DNA of 32,708 nt from Flavobacterium sp. LC2016-23 (GTDB lineage: Bacteria > Bacteroidota > Bacteroidia > Flavobacteriales > Flavobacteriaceae): the NCBI RefSeq assembly GCF_009674775.1, contig NZ_WKKE01000036.1, positions 1-32,708 of the forward strand, given 5' to 3'. The position numbers and the translations under genes are program-made. Positions within the stretch are counted from its first letter, which is position 1. The number at the start of each line of letters is the position of its first letter. Shown one piece after another: positions 1-9,124 of the stretch. Below the pieces are notes generated by a model. That model had not been told where the DNA came from, searched no databases, and worked only from the letters and a program-made list of their open reading frames with translations.

Positions 1-2
1 TA

Positions 3-3000
3 AAAATCCGTCACAGCTCCGTTACCAATCTGATGTACGCGATGGAAAGCGAAGTTTCGGCAAACGCATCCGATTCGCTACTGGCCGTTACAACCTATGC
101 TTTCGATATGTCCGTGGTAGAATTATTCCTGCCGCTGCATGTGGGGGCAAGCGTGATTATCGCTTCTACACCATCATTGAAATCACCGGAAGCCATTATC
201 GAATTGTTTGAAAAACACGATCCGACAATCATGCAGGCCACGCCGGGCTTCTGGCAAATGCTGGTAGATGCCGGCTGGGAAGGAAGCGATAAAGTCCGTG
301 TGATTACTGGAGGAGAAGCGTTATCGCTATCCCTGGGAGAATCACTCATCCAATACTCGGAAACGATCTGGAACATGTACGGACCAACAGAGACTACGGT
401 GTATTCGACTTATAAAAAGGTAAGAGAAACTCAGGATATTCAGTATATCGGACGCCCTGTTGATAATATGCAGTCGTACATTCTGGACAAAGAATTACAA
501 TTGGTACCTATTGGCGTCATCGGAACGCTGTATATGAGCGGAGCGGGAATTGCCGTTGGGTATCAAAACAAGGAAGAACTGACGTCAAAGGCGTTTATTC
601 CACATCCGTACCAGGAAAATACAGTGATGTACAACACCGGGGATTTATGTATGTGGAACGAAGAAGGCAGCATAAAATACTACGGCCGAATTGACCATCA
701 GATCAAAATTCGTGGTTATAGAATCGAATTGGAAGAGATCATCTCGGCCATGTTAAGCTATGAAGGCGTACAGCAAAGTGTGGTGGTGGGAATGGAAATC
801 GATGGCGAGAAACATCTGGCAGGTTATTATACCGGCGAAGAGGTAGAAAGCAATTCGCTGAGAAAATACCTGACCGGCTGCTTACCGGAATACATGATTC
901 CAACGTATTTGACGGGCATCGAAAAATTCCCATTAACTCCCAATGGAAAAATAGACAAACGTGCTTTACCCAACCCAACAGAAGGACTCGTAAGGGAATA
1001 TGTCGCAGCAACCAATGAAACAGAACGTGTCCTGATCGCCATTTGGGAAGAGGTACTGGGGAAAGAGAAAATCGGAATCAACGACAATTTCTTCGAACTC
1101 GGCGGACATTCCCTTAAAGGAATTCAGATTGTTTCGAGAATTTACAAGATACTTTCCAAGAAAATAGAATTAAAAAATATTTTCATGTATCCGGTATTAG
1201 GCGATTTGGCAGAACTGATTATCAATGAAGACTTTGAGGAATACACGCCAATTACAAAAACAGAAGAAAAGGAGTATTATCCGCCATCCTATCCGCAAAA
1301 ACGCATTTGGGTATTAGAAAAACTGGAAGCCTCCGGTGAAGTATACAATATGCCGCATACGTACTGGCTGCAAGGAAACTTGGATAAAGAGATCTTAAAA
1401 CGAACTTTTGAAACGATCATAGAACGTCACGAGGTATTCAGAACGGTTTTCGTGGAAACGATGGAAGAGCCGCTTCAAAAAATTGTACCGTTTGATGAAA
1501 TTGATTTTGATATCGATTATGTCGATTTAAGAAAAGAACAGGATCCTAAAAACTTCGCCATCGGATTGGCACAAAATGCCTCTCAGGAAATATTCGACCT
1601 CGGAGAAGATCTGCTGATAAAAGTGAGTTTATATCAAACGGCTGACGACGAATATCTGTTTTTGTTTAATATTCATCATATCATAGGAGATGAGTGGTCT
1701 TTACAAATTTTAAATAAAGAAATCATTACGGTATACAATGCCTATTCCAAAGGAGAAGAGCATCAGTTACCCGTATTAAATATTCAGTACAAAGACTTTG
1801 CGACCTGGCAGCAGAATGAGCTGAGTGGTGAAAACTTGCAGCGTCACAAAGATTACTGGAATGAAAAAATGGCTGGTGAAAGAGAACCGCTGGACATAAC
1901 CACCGATTTGGTACGTCCGCTGTCCCGTAAGTTTAACGGAGATCGTTTGTATTTTACCATAGATGCTGAAACCACTAAAAAATTCCAAAAAATACTGTCC
2001 AGAGAGAACAGTACTTTATTCATGGGATTGTTGACCCTGGTAAAAACCATGATGATTCGATACACCGGAAACGAAGAGCTCATTATTGGAACAGCCATTA
2101 CCGGAAGAAGCCATACCGACTTAGAAGATCAGATCGGTTTCTATTCCAATACATTGGCATTTAGAAGTCAGTACAAAGAGAAAGATTCTTTCTTAAGCTA
2201 CCTGCAAACCGTAAAAACGACGGTACTGGAAGCGTTTGATCACAGAATTTATCCGTTCGATAAATTAGTTGATGACTTAAAATTAATCAGAGATTTAAGC
2301 AGGTCATTGCTTATCGATATCATGGTGGTATTGCAGGATGCCAACGCTGATGAGGAAAGTACACTGCACCTGAACGGACTGGAAATTGAAGAAACCAATG
2401 TGCGAATGCCTATTAGTAAATTCGATTTATCGTATTATTTCAGGGAACGTGACGGAGGATTAATCATGACTGTTGAATACGATACCGATATCTTTTTTAA
2501 AGATCGTATTGAAAAAATGGGAAGCCATCTGATGCAGTTATTGTCTTCCATTGTAGAAAATCCGACAGAAGAAATTTACGAATTAAATTACCTTCAAAAA
2601 GAGGAAAAACAATTGCTGTTATCAGAATTTGCCGGAAAAGGTAGTATAAACACGCCTGGGGAAACACTTACAGACTTGTTTGAAAAACAGGTGGTAAAAC
2701 ACGGAGATCGCATAGCGGTAGTAGACGGTGTTTATGAAATGACCTATAAAGAGCTGAACGAAAAAGCAAATCAATTAGCACAATACCTGAAAAACACCTA
2801 TGATGCAAAACCGGAAGATGTAATCGGAATTATTGCAGAACACAATCAGTGGCTCGTGATCAGTATTCTCGCCATTGCCAAAACGGGAGCGGCCTATTTA
2901 CCGATGAATGCAAAAACGCCAATCGATCGTATCAACTATCAACTGGAAGATGCTGGTGTTACCTTAGTACTGACCGATCATTTTGAAGAAAAATTAAAAG

Positions 3001-5084
3001 CCGAAACGTTCAAAGTACCTCAGGAATGGTACCAGTTAGAGCAGTACCCAACGACCAATCTTCAGAACCTGGCCCATACCAATAATCTCGCCTATGTCAT
3101 CTACACATCGGGTTCTACGGGAAAACCGAAAGGTGTAATGATTGAACAGGCAGGATTAATCAATCTTTGTGAATGGCATGCTGAGTATTATGGCGTAACA
3201 CACCAAAGCAGGGTAAGCATGTTCGCCAGTATCAGTTTTGATGCCAGTGTCTGGGAATTCTGGCCGGCAATTTTACAGGGAGCCGCAGTATATATGGCCG
3301 CTGAAAAACAGGAAACAGGTTTTGACAACCTGATTGACTGGATTCACGAAAAAGAAATCGATCAGGTATTCCTGCCAACAGCAGCCTGTAAGTTCCTGAT
3401 ACAGTCCGGAAAAGAAATTAATCCGAATATCAAAATTCTGACAGGAGGAGACACACTCGGAAATTTAGAGAAAGTACCATTTACACTTTACAACAATTAC
3501 GGACCGACAGAAGCTGTTGTCGTAAGTACTGTTTTTAAAGTTGACCAACAATCTGAAGACAGACAGGTGCCCATCGGAAAACCAATAACCAATAAAGTAA
3601 TTTACATACTCGACAGCAAGCTTAATCCAATGCCGGCAGGTTTTGAAGGCGAAATATATATTGGGGGAGCCGGTATCGCAAGAGGATACATCAACAAAGA
3701 AGAACTTACAGCTGCCGCTTTCATTCCAAATCCGTTTGGAGAAGGACGTTTATATAAAACGGGAGATGTAGCAAAATGGCTGGAAGATGGAAACATTGAA
3801 TTTATCGGACGAAATGATGCGCAGGTCAACATACGAGGACTTCGTATAGAATTAGGGGAAATAGAAAGCAATCTGCTGTCACATCCGCTGCTGCATCAGG
3901 TGGTGGTAAACGTACACGAAGTACAGGACGATGAATACCTGATCGCTTATTTTATCTCTGATGAGGTACTGGAAAAGAACGATCTCAAAGAATACCTGAG
4001 AGACTTCCTGCCAGCCTATATGATTCCGGAGCATTTCATTCAACTGGAAAAATTCCCGCTTACGCTGAATGGAAAAATCGATAAAAAAGCATTACCAACG
4101 CCAACGGAGATTTCTAAAACCCGATATGTAGCACCAAGAAACGAAAATGAAGTAGTGATGGTCGAAATCTGGAAAAAAATTCTGGAACGTGAAGAAGTGG
4201 GGATTGAGGATAACTTTTTTGAGATTGGCGGACACTCGATGAAAGCCCTTCAGATGGTTTCAAGGGTAAATGCCGAAATGGATCTGAGAATCAACTTGGG
4301 AAATGTAATCAGCGCACCGTACATCAAAGACCTGGTAGAGTTAATAAGCAATTACCAGCGTGATTTCAATAATATTATTACACTGTCTGATACCACAGAA
4401 AAAGCAGAGGATGCATTCTTCTTCCCGCCGTTAATGGGAACTTCATTAGCCTATCTGGGAATTGTAAAAATGCTGAAAAACGACTTTAATTGTTACGGAA
4501 TCCAGGATAATGGATTTGATTTTGACGAACCATTTGATAAAAACCTGGAAGACAAAGCCTGGAATTTTGTGCGACAAATTACCAAAGACCGTTCCCCTGG
4601 AAAGCTCACATTGATTGGATTCTCGTTAGGAGCAAGTTTAGTTTTTGAAACGGCAAAAATATTAGAAGACAAAGGATTTGAAACACGACTGATCCTTATT
4701 GACCGAAATATCAGCAGAAGAAAACCAAAACTAACCGATGAAGTGAAACAAGCCAATGAAAACGAGCTGCGTTATCTGGAAGGATGGTTAAGCGGTTTTG
4801 AGTATAACGAAGAACAGATCATCCGTATCCGAAAACTCTGGAGAAACAACATTGAACTCAACAACAAGTACAAACAAAGAGGGAAAGTAAAAGGAGATAT
4901 TCTGGCATTCAAAACCAAAAACAACATCAGCAATGAATTCCTGAATATGAAAGAATGGGAAAAATTTACGACAGGGAAATTTGATCACATCTACCTTCAG
5001 GGAAATCACTACGATGCCATTCAGTTAACGAAGAATATCGAAATCATAGCGCAGGAACTATTGGGTGCTACAATTCAGTCCTAA
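3..5084 (+). CDS. Nonribosomal peptide synthetase, terminal part (A-PCP-C-A-PCP-TE), 5' end outside window
   Basis: The reading frame is open to the left edge, so the start lies upstream. Residues are numbered from the Met at 33. Domains in order: end of an adenylation domain (about 1-310; FDMSVVE at 24-30, YGPTE at 116, YNTGDL, NGKIDK with Lys306), carrier protein (GGHSL, Ser360), LCL-like condensation domain (about 420-850; HHIIGDE at 548-554, a variant of HHxxxDG), complete adenylation domain (about 885-1390; TSGSTGKPKG, FDASVWEF, YGPTE, Lys1348), carrier protein (Ser1402) and type I thioesterase (about 1460-1683; GFSLG with Ser1531, Asp1557, His1659). The second adenylation pocket reads D1070 A1071 W1074 F1113 L1136 G1138 N1155 V1163 V1164 K1348, the published Leu code. 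The first reads DMVQIGMVYK, which I cannot assign firmly. There is no epimerase before the C domain. The thioesterase marks the end of the line, releasing an acid or macrocycle with Leu as last residue. Confidence 0.97.
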   Translation, partial: KIRHSSVTNLMYAMESEVSANASDSLLAVTTYAFDMSVVELFLPLHVGASVIIASTPSLKSPEAIIELFEKHDPTIMQATPGFWQMLVDAGWEGSDKVRVITGGEALSLSLGESLIQYSETIWNMYGPTETTVYSTYKKVRETQDIQYIGRPVDNMQSYILDKELQLVPIGVIGTLYMSGAGIAVGYQNKEELTSKAFIPHPYQENTVMYNTGDLCMWNEEGSIKYYGRIDHQIKIRGYRIELEEIISAMLSYEGVQQSVVVGMEIDGEKHLAGYYTGEEVESNSLRKYLTGCLPEYMIPTYLTGIEKFPLTPNGKIDKRALPNPTEGLVREYVAATNETERVLIAIWEEVLGKEKIGINDNFFELGGHSLKGIQIVSRIYKILSKKIELKNIFMYPVLGDLAELIINEDFEEYTPITKTEEKEYYPPSYPQKRIWVLEKLEASGEVYNMPHTYWLQGNLDKEILKRTFETIIERHEVFRTVFVETMEEPLQKIVPFDEIDFDIDYVDLRKEQDPKNFAIGLAQNASQEIFDLGEDLLIKVSLYQTADDEYLFLFNIHHIIGDEWSLQILNKEIITVYNAYSKGEEHQLPVLNIQYKDFATWQQNELSGENLQRHKDYWNEKMAGEREPLDITTDLVRPLSRKFNGDRLYFTIDAETTKKFQKILSRENSTLFMGLLTLVKTMMIRYTGNEELIIGTAITGRSHTDLEDQIGFYSNTLAFRSQYKEKDSFLSYLQTVKTTVLEAFDHRIYPFDKLVDDLKLIRDLSRSLLIDIMVVLQDANADEESTLHLNGLEIEETNVRMPISKFDLSYYFRERDGGLIMTVEYDTDIFFKDRIEKMGSHLMQLLSSIVENPTEEIYELNYLQKEEKQLLLSEFAGKGSINTPGETLTDLFEKQVVKHGDRIAVVDGVYEMTYKELNEKANQLAQYLKNTYDAKPEDVIGIIAEHNQWLVISILAIAKTGAAYLPMNAKTPIDRINYQLEDAGVTLVLTDHFEEKLKAETFKVPQEWYQLEQYPTTNLQNLAHTNNLAYVIYTSGSTGKPKGVMIEQAGLINLCEWHAEYYGVTHQSRVSMFASISFDASVWEFWPAILQGAAVYMAAEKQETGFDNLIDWIHEKEIDQVFLPTAACKFLIQSGKEINPNIKILTGGDTLGNLEKVPFTLYNNYGPTEAVVVSTVFKVDQQSEDRQVPIGKPITNKVIYILDSKLNPMPAGFEGEIYIGGAGIARGYINKEELTAAAFIPNPFGEGRLYKTGDVAKWLEDGNIEFIGRNDAQVNIRGLRIELGEIESNLLSHPLLHQVVVNVHEVQDDEYLIAYFISDEVLEKNDLKEYLRDFLPAYMIPEHFIQLEKFPLTLNGKIDKKALPTPTEISKTRYVAPRNENEVVMVEIWKKILEREEVGIEDNFFEIGGHSMKALQMVSRVNAEMDLRINLGNVISAPYIKDLVELISNYQRDFNNIITLSDTTEKAEDAFFFPPLMGTSLAYLGIVKMLKNDFNCYGIQDNGFDFDEPFDKNLEDKAWNFVRQITKDRSPGKLTLIGFSLGASLVFETAKILEDKGFETRLILIDRNISRRKPKLTDEVKQANENELRYLEGWLSGFEYNEEQIIRIRKLWRNNIELNNKYKQRGKVKGDILAFKTKNNISNEFLNMKEWEKFTTGKFDHIYLQGNHYDAIQLTKNIEIIAQELLGATIQS

Positions 5085-5112
5085 ACCGGTCACTTATTAA
5101 ACCATACATTTT

Positions 5113-5135
5113 ATCCGCCACAAACAAAGGCGGAT
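5113..5135 (+). repeat. Intercistronic hairpin between synthetase and hydroxylase genes
   Basis: A perfect 7-bp inverted repeat (ATCCGCC / GGCGGAT) with a 9-nt loop lies in the 77-bp gap between the two genes. No T-run follows it, so it is unlikely to be an intrinsic terminator. It may be an mRNA processing or stability element that adjusts expression of the downstream genes, which is inference. Confidence 0.45.
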
Positions 5136-5161
5136 CAGATCACTATATCAAAATTATTACC

Positions 5162-6763
5162 ATGAAAAATGAAAAAGTATATCTAAAACCCAATGTCATT
5201 TTAGAACCATTAATAGACAAATGGTATGCCTGGACCCATTTGATTTATCCGCCCACGGCAGCGATGAATATGAAATCCAGACACTTAAAAATCATGAATT
5301 CATATGTACAGGCACCCAATATTCATATGGCCGCAACAAAAAACCCGAAAATGCTGGGCGGCCCTTTTATGAATTACGATTCCAACAGAAAAGAGGAGGT
5401 ACAAGGATTGATTAAACATGCTTTTGAAGAACGAAAACCAATGTTTGAGCTGGCCGAAGCCATTCATGAACTGACCCGTTTGCTAAAAAAACACGGAACC
5501 GGGCATTCACTGGAACCGCTCTACGAAAAAGTACCGGAAATCTTAAAAGGCTATGTAGAACTCAATTATGACCTTAACGGAAATCCTTCCTTTCGCATAT
5601 TTGAAAGTCTCATGTACAAAAGTGAATATTACAATACAGATACACAAAGTATTACACTTTGGCTGACTGAAAATGACGAACGTCCCTTTGTATTGAGTAC
5701 GGCAAGGCTGCCCGAAAAAAACTGTCTGGAAATCAATATCCCCTTTGCACACGAAGCCATCGATAAAATGTGCAGCATGCGAAATGAAGCGGATACCCTG
5801 GAAAACCTGATAAAGGATTTTAAGATCAGCGAAGATCAAAAAGAATTGTTTGAATCCTTTTTTACCACAGAAAAGCCTGTAAAATATCAAAAATATACAG
5901 GCGATAAAATCAGGATGCGCTACTACGGTCATGCCTGTATCTTAATCGAGACCAAAGACATATCGATATTGGTAGATCCGGTAATAAGCTATTACGGCTA
6001 TCAAAACGAAGTCAACAGATACTCGCTGCAGGATTTACCGGAAGAAATTGATTACGTACTGATAACGCACAATCATCAGGATCATATTCTTTTTGAAACG
6101 ATGCTGAGTTTGCGCCATATGGTTAAAAATATCGTAGTCCCAAAGGGCACCACCGGAAACCTTCAGGATCCCAACTTAAAAATCATGTTGCAAACAATTG
6201 GTTTTAAAAATGTGATCGAATTGCAGGATATGGAAACCATAGAACATAAAGAATGCAAAATTACAGGAATCCCTTTTTTAGGAGAACACGGTGATTTAGA
6301 CATTCAGGCAAAAATCTGCTACCACGTCAACATCGGAAAGAATTCAATGATATTCATGGCAGACTCCTGCAATATCGAACCTAAACTCTATGATTTAGTG
6401 GCAAAACAGGTAGGCAGCATCGATGTTATCTTTTTAGGAATGGAATGTGACGGCGCCCCTTTCTCCTGGGTATACGGCCCCTTAATCGAAGGAGAAGTCG
6501 ACAGGGAAATGGATAACGGCAGAAGACTTGCGGGATCCAATTTCGACAGGGGAAAAGGGCTCGTAAAATCATTCAAACCAAAAGAACTTTATGTATACGC
6601 AATGGGATTAGAGCCGTGGGTAGAATTTATCAGCAGCGTTCGTTTTGATGAAGCGGCACATCCGATAGTAGCTTCCAACAACCTGATCAGCCACTGTGCA
6701 GAAAATAATATCAAGGCCGAACGCCTGTACGGAGAAAAAGAATTACACTACGAAATTGACTAA
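5162..6763 (+). CDS. CmlA-type diiron beta-hydroxylase (metallo-beta-lactamase fold) acting on a carrier-bound amino acid
   Basis: At 533 residues this is almost the same length as CmlA of chloramphenicol biosynthesis (532). CmlA is a nonheme diiron oxygenase that beta-hydroxylates an amino acid bound to a peptidyl carrier. The N-terminal ~235 residues match no fold I recognise. The C-terminal half is a metallo-beta-lactamase fold beginning near MRYYGHACILIE. The metal motif HNHQDH gives H303, H305, D307 and H308, with E375 (GEHGD) and D401 (MADS) further on. As I recall them, the CmlA ligands are H305, H307, D309, H310, E377 and D403, so all are shifted by a constant two residues. That argues strongly for a CmlA orthologue rather than a lactonase or beta-lactamase. 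No signal peptide is visible, so it should be cytoplasmic beside the synthetase. The target residue (Leu or the residue loaded by the upstream A domain) is unknown. Confidence 0.87.
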   Translation: MKNEKVYLKPNVILEPLIDKWYAWTHLIYPPTAAMNMKSRHLKIMNSYVQAPNIHMAATKNPKMLGGPFMNYDSNRKEEVQGLIKHAFEERKPMFELAEAIHELTRLLKKHGTGHSLEPLYEKVPEILKGYVELNYDLNGNPSFRIFESLMYKSEYYNTDTQSITLWLTENDERPFVLSTARLPEKNCLEINIPFAHEAIDKMCSMRNEADTLENLIKDFKISEDQKELFESFFTTEKPVKYQKYTGDKIRMRYYGHACILIETKDISILVDPVISYYGYQNEVNRYSLQDLPEEIDYVLITHNHQDHILFETMLSLRHMVKNIVVPKGTTGNLQDPNLKIMLQTIGFKNVIELQDMETIEHKECKITGIPFLGEHGDLDIQAKICYHVNIGKNSMIFMADSCNIEPKLYDLVAKQVGSIDVIFLGMECDGAPFSWVYGPLIEGEVDREMDNGRRLAGSNFDRGKGLVKSFKPKELYVYAMGLEPWVEFISSVRFDEAAHPIVASNNLISHCAENNIKAERLYGEKELHYEID

Positions 6764-6798
6764 TAAATAAGTAACCAAATAAAAAAACTGGAAAAAAA

Positions 6799-7767
6799 AT
6801 GAAAACATTAGCATCACAAGAAGGCATACTGGTAGAGGAAAACAAATATCCGATGACAATCACTTTTAAAGACGGGAGCATGGATAAATTTTTAGCTTAT
6901 TACGAAGAAAATAAAGAATTTATTGAAGACCGATTAATGAATGTGGGAGCTATTCATGTAGTAGGAATTAACATTGACAACGTGGATAAATTTGGAACCC
7001 TGATGAAAAATTTATGCCCGAAAGCCCCGGACTTTCTGGACGGTAACTCCTCAAGAGGAAAATATTCCTCCAATGTATACAACGCATCCGAATACGACGA
7101 AGCTTCCATTGTAAGGCTGCATACCGAATTTTCGTATTCAAACATATATCCGAAGAAAATATTTTTCTGCTGCCAGAACCCGGCTTCAACCGGAGGACAA
7201 ACGACTGTTGGAGACTGTAAAAAAGCCTTGGAATTAATAGAGCCGGAAGTCGTGAAAGCTTTTGATGAAAAAGAAATTATATACATCCGAAATTTACATT
7301 CGGGGGGCGGTTTAGGACCATCCTGGCAGGAAGCCTTTGAAACCGAAGACAAAGACTTCATGGAAGCCTATTGTAAAGAAAATGGAATTGAAGTAAGCTG
7401 GAAAGCCAACGGAATCGTACGATTAACACAACGCAGACCGGCGATCAGGAAACATCCGGTTACAGGAGACCGCTTGTGGTTCAATCAGGTAGACCAGTTC
7501 TTTCCTGCGATCTACGGAGAAGAAATTTATGAAACTTTATTAGAAATGAATGGCGGAGAAAAAGACGCCCTGCCTATGTTTTCCCGTTTTGCAGACGGAA
7601 CAGAAATCAAGAAAGAATACATTGAAAATATAATTAAAGTACTGGACGACATTACAATACCGGTTCCATGGCAAAAAGGTGATTTACTGATGGTAGACAA
7701 TATGACTGCCCTGCATGGAAGATTACCATTTACAGGCCCTAGAAAAATTTTGGCCTCTATGGGATAA
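6799..7767 (+). CDS. TauD/TfdA-family Fe(II)/2-oxoglutarate dioxygenase, SyrP-like hydroxylase
   Basis: This 322-residue protein has the facial triad of the family: H108-x-E110 in LHTEFSYS, a motif close to that of SyrP-like tailoring hydroxylases, and a distal H306 (ALHGR). R315 (GPRK) is placed to bind the 2-oxoglutarate carboxylate. Such enzymes hydroxylate an unactivated carbon using O2, Fe(II) and 2-oxoglutarate; SyrP acts on carrier-bound Asp in syringomycin assembly. The gene starts 35 bp after the CmlA-like gene, with an A-rich leader before the ATG, and clearly belongs to the same operon. Its presence beside a second hydroxylase of unrelated chemistry suggests two different oxidised positions in the product. 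The substrate cannot be read from the sequence, and free amino acids or taurine-type substrates are not excluded. Confidence 0.88.
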   Translation: MKTLASQEGILVEENKYPMTITFKDGSMDKFLAYYEENKEFIEDRLMNVGAIHVVGINIDNVDKFGTLMKNLCPKAPDFLDGNSSRGKYSSNVYNASEYDEASIVRLHTEFSYSNIYPKKIFFCCQNPASTGGQTTVGDCKKALELIEPEVVKAFDEKEIIYIRNLHSGGGLGPSWQEAFETEDKDFMEAYCKENGIEVSWKANGIVRLTQRRPAIRKHPVTGDRLWFNQVDQFFPAIYGEEIYETLLEMNGGEKDALPMFSRFADGTEIKKEYIENIIKVLDDITIPVPWQKGDLLMVDNMTALHGRLPFTGPRKILASMG

Positions 7768-7858
7768 TTCCACTCCGGAAACAGAGCATCGGATTACATC
7801 AGATCACACACCGGCTTTTAAGAGTACCAGGAAAAAATTATAATTTAATAAAGTAAAT

Positions 7859-9115
7859 ATGGAAAAATTTAAATCATACACATTAGGGCAGCTTGAAAAA
7901 ATTCCACAGTTAAGCGGACTTAGTGAAGAGCAGATGGAAGAAATTAAAATTGTCAGCTCAATATATCCTTTCAAAACAAACAACTATGTACTGGAAAAAC
8001 TCATCGATTGGAATAATATTCCGGATGACCCGATTTTCAGACTCAATTTTCCTCACAAGGAAATGCTGCTGACAGAAGATTTTGAGCAGCTAAAACACAT
8101 CAGGGCTACAGGTACTGAAGAAGAAATTAAAGAGGTGATTTATAACATCCGAATGAGATTAAATCCGCACCCTGCAGGACAGGTAGATTTAAACAGTGCG
8201 TATATCAATGATGATAAACTGGAAGGAATTCAGCATAAGTACAAGGATATTTTGCTTTTTTTCCCAAGTCAGAGTCAGACCTGTCACGCCTATTGTACTT
8301 TTTGTTTCAGATGGCCTCAGTTTATAAACGACCTGGATTTTAAAATTCAGTCTAAGGAAATTGGCCCGCTTTTAGAATACCTGAATGAAAACCCCCAAAT
8401 TTCAGAAGTACTGTTTACCGGAGGAGACCCGATGATTATGAACTCCCGTGTATTAGATTCTTATATAGAACCCTTACTAAAAGTAGACAGTATAAAAACA
8501 ATACGTATAGGAACAAAAGCACTGAGCTACTGGCCATACAAATTTACAACCGACGAGGATGCAGAAGGAATGCTTAATGTATTGTCAAAAGTGACCAAAG
8601 CCGGAAAACATTTGGGTTTTATGGCACATTTCAATCATCCGGTCGAGTTAGAACCGCCAGTAGTAAAAGAAGCCATCGATAACCTGATAAAAATTGGAGC
8701 TACCATCAGAACACAATCTCCGTTATTGCGATTTATCAATAACAGCCCGGAAACGTGGACCAGAATGTGGGAAAAACAAGTACAGCTCAATTGTGTTCCT
8801 TACTACATGTTTTTGCCAAGAGATACAGGAGCACAGCATTATTTTGCAGAAACGTTAGAAAGAGCGCACGAAATTTATTCCGAAGCCATACGCAATTGTA
8901 CCGGTTTAGCCTCTACGGCAAAAGGGCCTGTAATGTCCATGACAAATGGTAAAGTAGAAATCCTGGGCGTTAAAGAGGACATATACACCTTACGGTACGT
9001 CAAGCACAGGGACGACAGCAAAACATTTAAGGTGTTCACGGCGCAGTCCATCAGCCCAAAACCAATGTGGATTGGTGATTTAGAGGAAATAAAATCAGAA
9101 ATAATGAATTATTAA
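7859..9115 (+). CDS. Radical SAM enzyme of the lysine 2,3-aminomutase (KamA) family, probably not lysine-specific
   Basis: The 418-residue length fits KamA. The [4Fe-4S]/SAM motif is C142-HAY-C146-TF-C149, followed by R151, which sits where KamA Arg134 binds the substrate carboxylate. FTGGDP is the usual GGD SAM-binding segment. Aligning PYYMFLPRDTGAQHYF with the KamA PYY-D region leaves no gap as far as TNGK, which makes K365 the PLP lysine (KamA Lys337). In that alignment the two aspartates that hold the lysine side chain (KamA D293, D330) become R321 and V358. The fold and PLP/SAM chemistry of an amino-acid 2,3-aminomutase are kept, but the side-chain pocket differs, and an Arg could suit an acidic substrate. 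It may supply a beta-amino acid to the synthetase. The 91-bp gap before it holds no obvious signal. Confidence 0.85.
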   Translation: MEKFKSYTLGQLEKIPQLSGLSEEQMEEIKIVSSIYPFKTNNYVLEKLIDWNNIPDDPIFRLNFPHKEMLLTEDFEQLKHIRATGTEEEIKEVIYNIRMRLNPHPAGQVDLNSAYINDDKLEGIQHKYKDILLFFPSQSQTCHAYCTFCFRWPQFINDLDFKIQSKEIGPLLEYLNENPQISEVLFTGGDPMIMNSRVLDSYIEPLLKVDSIKTIRIGTKALSYWPYKFTTDEDAEGMLNVLSKVTKAGKHLGFMAHFNHPVELEPPVVKEAIDNLIKIGATIRTQSPLLRFINNSPETWTRMWEKQVQLNCVPYYMFLPRDTGAQHYFAETLERAHEIYSEAIRNCTGLASTAKGPVMSMTNGKVEILGVKEDIYTLRYVKHRDDSKTFKVFTAQSISPKPMWIGDLEEIKSEIMNY

Positions 9116-9124
9116 TTTTAATCT

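Noticed and set aside
95..5009. - strand frames of 60-93 codons across the synthetase gene
   Set aside because: They are fully contained in a clearly coding + strand frame and have no recognisable domain.
5090..5098. TCACTTATT between the synthetase and CmlA-like genes as another operator copy
   Set aside because: There is no second copy 20-21 bp away and no TAnnTTTG box at the right distance, so it is likely chance.
5162..6763. Simple beta-lactamase or lactonase reading of the MBL-fold protein
   Set aside because: Length, the large N-terminal domain and the positions of all metal ligands match CmlA, and there is no signal peptide.
8921..8923. K355 (STAKGP) as the PLP lysine of the KamA-like enzyme
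   Set aside because: That alignment needs a 10-residue gap. Aligning from PYYMF without gaps puts K365 (NGK) at the KamA Lys337 position.
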